Source of the DNA: Balneolales bacterium
GTDB lineage: Bacteria; Bacteroidota; Rhodothermia; Balneolales; Natronogracilivirgulaceae
Direction of reading: 5' to 3'
NCBI GenBank assembly: GCA_007133995.1
Contig: SLLP01000263.1
Coordinates: forward strand, 1 to 7,006
Length of the DNA stretch: 7,006 nucleotides
Part shown: positions 6,300 to 7,006 of the stretch, piece by piece
How positions within the stretch are numbered: the stretch's first letter is position 1
Layout: every line of letters starts with the position of its first letter
The notes under the pieces: generated by a model
Databases searched by the model: none
Told to the model about the DNA's origin: nothing
What the model saw: the letters and a program-made list of their open reading frames with translations, nothing else
Made by a program: the position numbers and the translations under genes

Positions 6300-7006
6300 C
6301 TATTCTATCACACTTTCCAGAGTGATGGACGGGCTGGTCCGAGGTGCTATGACCGCATTGAGAACCCGGAACGGCAAACTGATTTCATCCAGTACATTCA
6401 CAGTCTTTACAAGGATGCTCATCGTTTCGAAGGGCTCAACCTCGACTACCTGCGTGTGCAGATGGAATGCATACTCGCTGATATTTTCCAGAATAAACCG
6501 GTTGGACGAACGGTTGGTGATCTCCAGTTCCATCACCTCTGTGTTGGGCAGATACGAACTCCCCGTGACTACCAGACAGGCCTGCAGCAGAGGCACCATA
6601 TGCTCCTCCCTGCCGATCAGAAAATGATCTTTCCGGGCGACCGTGCGGCCGTCGAACAGCGCTTCCTTTAGTCCTTCTTTGGTCCGTTCTTCGGTAAATA
6701 CGAGCGTGGCCGAACGGTGACCTCCACCTTCTGTGTCATAATCCCAGTCGATCAAACCGTGGACATCCGTATTAGACAGGATCGTCAGGTCATAATCCAG
6801 GGCGATCTGCAGCGCTTCCTCGGAGAACCGGTGGTGATTTACCACTTCGACGCCATGGATGAGACCGTCGGCAATCATTTCGCGATGCATGTCGGAGAAA
6901 GGCGGGATGGCATCACTGGCCTGACGCTTCCATGTAGGGTGATTCCAGAAAATGAACGCTCCCTGATCGGCAGCTGCCTTGTGGGCATCCAGTACATCAT
7001 CTACCA
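6300..7006 (-). CDS. PHP-domain phosphodiesterase, Sb-PDE-like, C-terminal part (5' end outside window)
   Basis: The reading frame is open from the window edge to the TAG at 6302-6300, giving 234 visible residues; the start lies beyond 7006. Visible motifs, numbered from the first full codon at 7004, are FIFWNHPTW (17-25), EVVNHH (53-58), ILSNTDVHG (75-83), GGHRSATLVF (94-103) and ERTKEGLKEALFDGRT. The Asp-x-His of NTDVH and the His of WNHP are typical metal ligands of the PHP (polymerase and histidinol phosphatase) fold. The order, together with a C-terminal beta-rich domain (LEITNRSSNRFIL, then VLNAVIAP), matches Sb-PDE-type phosphodiesterases, which hydrolyse phosphodiesters with divalent metals such as Mn. 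The full family is roughly 350-400 residues, so about the last 60% is visible. Whether it is exported cannot be seen because the N-terminus is missing. The 254-base gap to the GH2-like gene suggests separate transcription. The natural substrate is unknown. Confidence 0.85.
   Translation of the reverse strand, partial: VDDVLDAHKAAADQGAFIFWNHPTWKRQASDAIPPFSDMHREMIADGLIHGVEVVNHHRFSEEALQIALDYDLTILSNTDVHGLIDWDYDTEGGGHRSATLVFTEERTKEGLKEALFDGRTVARKDHFLIGREEHMVPLLQACLVVTGSSYLPNTEVMELEITNRSSNRFILENISEYAFHLHTQVVEVEPFETMSILVKTVNVLDEISLPFRVLNAVIAPRTSPSITLESVIE

Noticed and set aside
1..7006. CRISPR array, tRNA or rRNA genes
   Set aside because: No regularly spaced repeats, cloverleaf-like segment or rRNA-like conserved stretch was noticed on either strand.

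Overview
Every gene I can support lies on the minus strand, so the window is best read from 7006 down to 1. It encodes exported or envelope-associated enzymes acting on carbohydrates and phosphodiesters. GC content looks moderate and starts lack Shine-Dalgarno motifs. Enzyme types such as an Sb-PDE-like PHP phosphodiesterase, a large lectin-GH2 hybrid and an Ig-linked polysaccharide lyase would fit the Bacteroidota/FCB group or a marine Verrucomicrobiota/Planctomycetota-type degrader. I cannot fix the phylum from this sequence, and no SusC/SusD pair, sulfatase or regulator gene is visible.

Layout in transcription order: (1) 7004-6300, the C-terminal part of a PHP-fold phosphodiesterase of the Sb-PDE type, cut by the window edge. 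(2) 6299-6046, an AT-rich spacer with an 8-bp-arm inverted repeat and an overlapping direct repeat, a plausible control region. (3) 6045-2974, a secreted GH2-type enzyme with an added N-terminal jelly-roll-like domain, in which the usual catalytic acid/base Glu is replaced by His. (4) 2973-2884, a short spacer that is a decayed copy of the PL2-like gene's own early coding sequence. (5) 2883-580, a secreted protein with an Ig-like domain followed by a predicted family 2 (PL2) pectate-lyase-type barrel. The spacing of candidate metal and catalytic residues supports this call. (6) 579-440, a spacer with a 20-bp sequence resembling an insertion-sequence terminal repeat. (7) 439-164, a headless and tailless fragment of a NAGPA-type phosphodiester glycosidase gene. 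(8) 144-1, the signal peptide and first residues of another secreted protein, probably the intact paralogue of that fragment.

Read together, the locus looks like part of a polysaccharide-utilisation region for a uronic-acid-containing glycan: a lyase cuts the polymer and a GH2 enzyme (or a binding derivative of one) trims or binds oligosaccharides. The unusual feature is that these genes are flanked by two unrelated phosphodiester-cleaving families, PHP/Sb-PDE and NAGPA-like. This raises the possibility that the target glycan carries phosphodiester linkages. That is an inference from gene order only.

The spacers show rearrangement: a duplicated 66-bp block, an IS-end-like sequence and a truncated gene fragment next to a likely paralogue.
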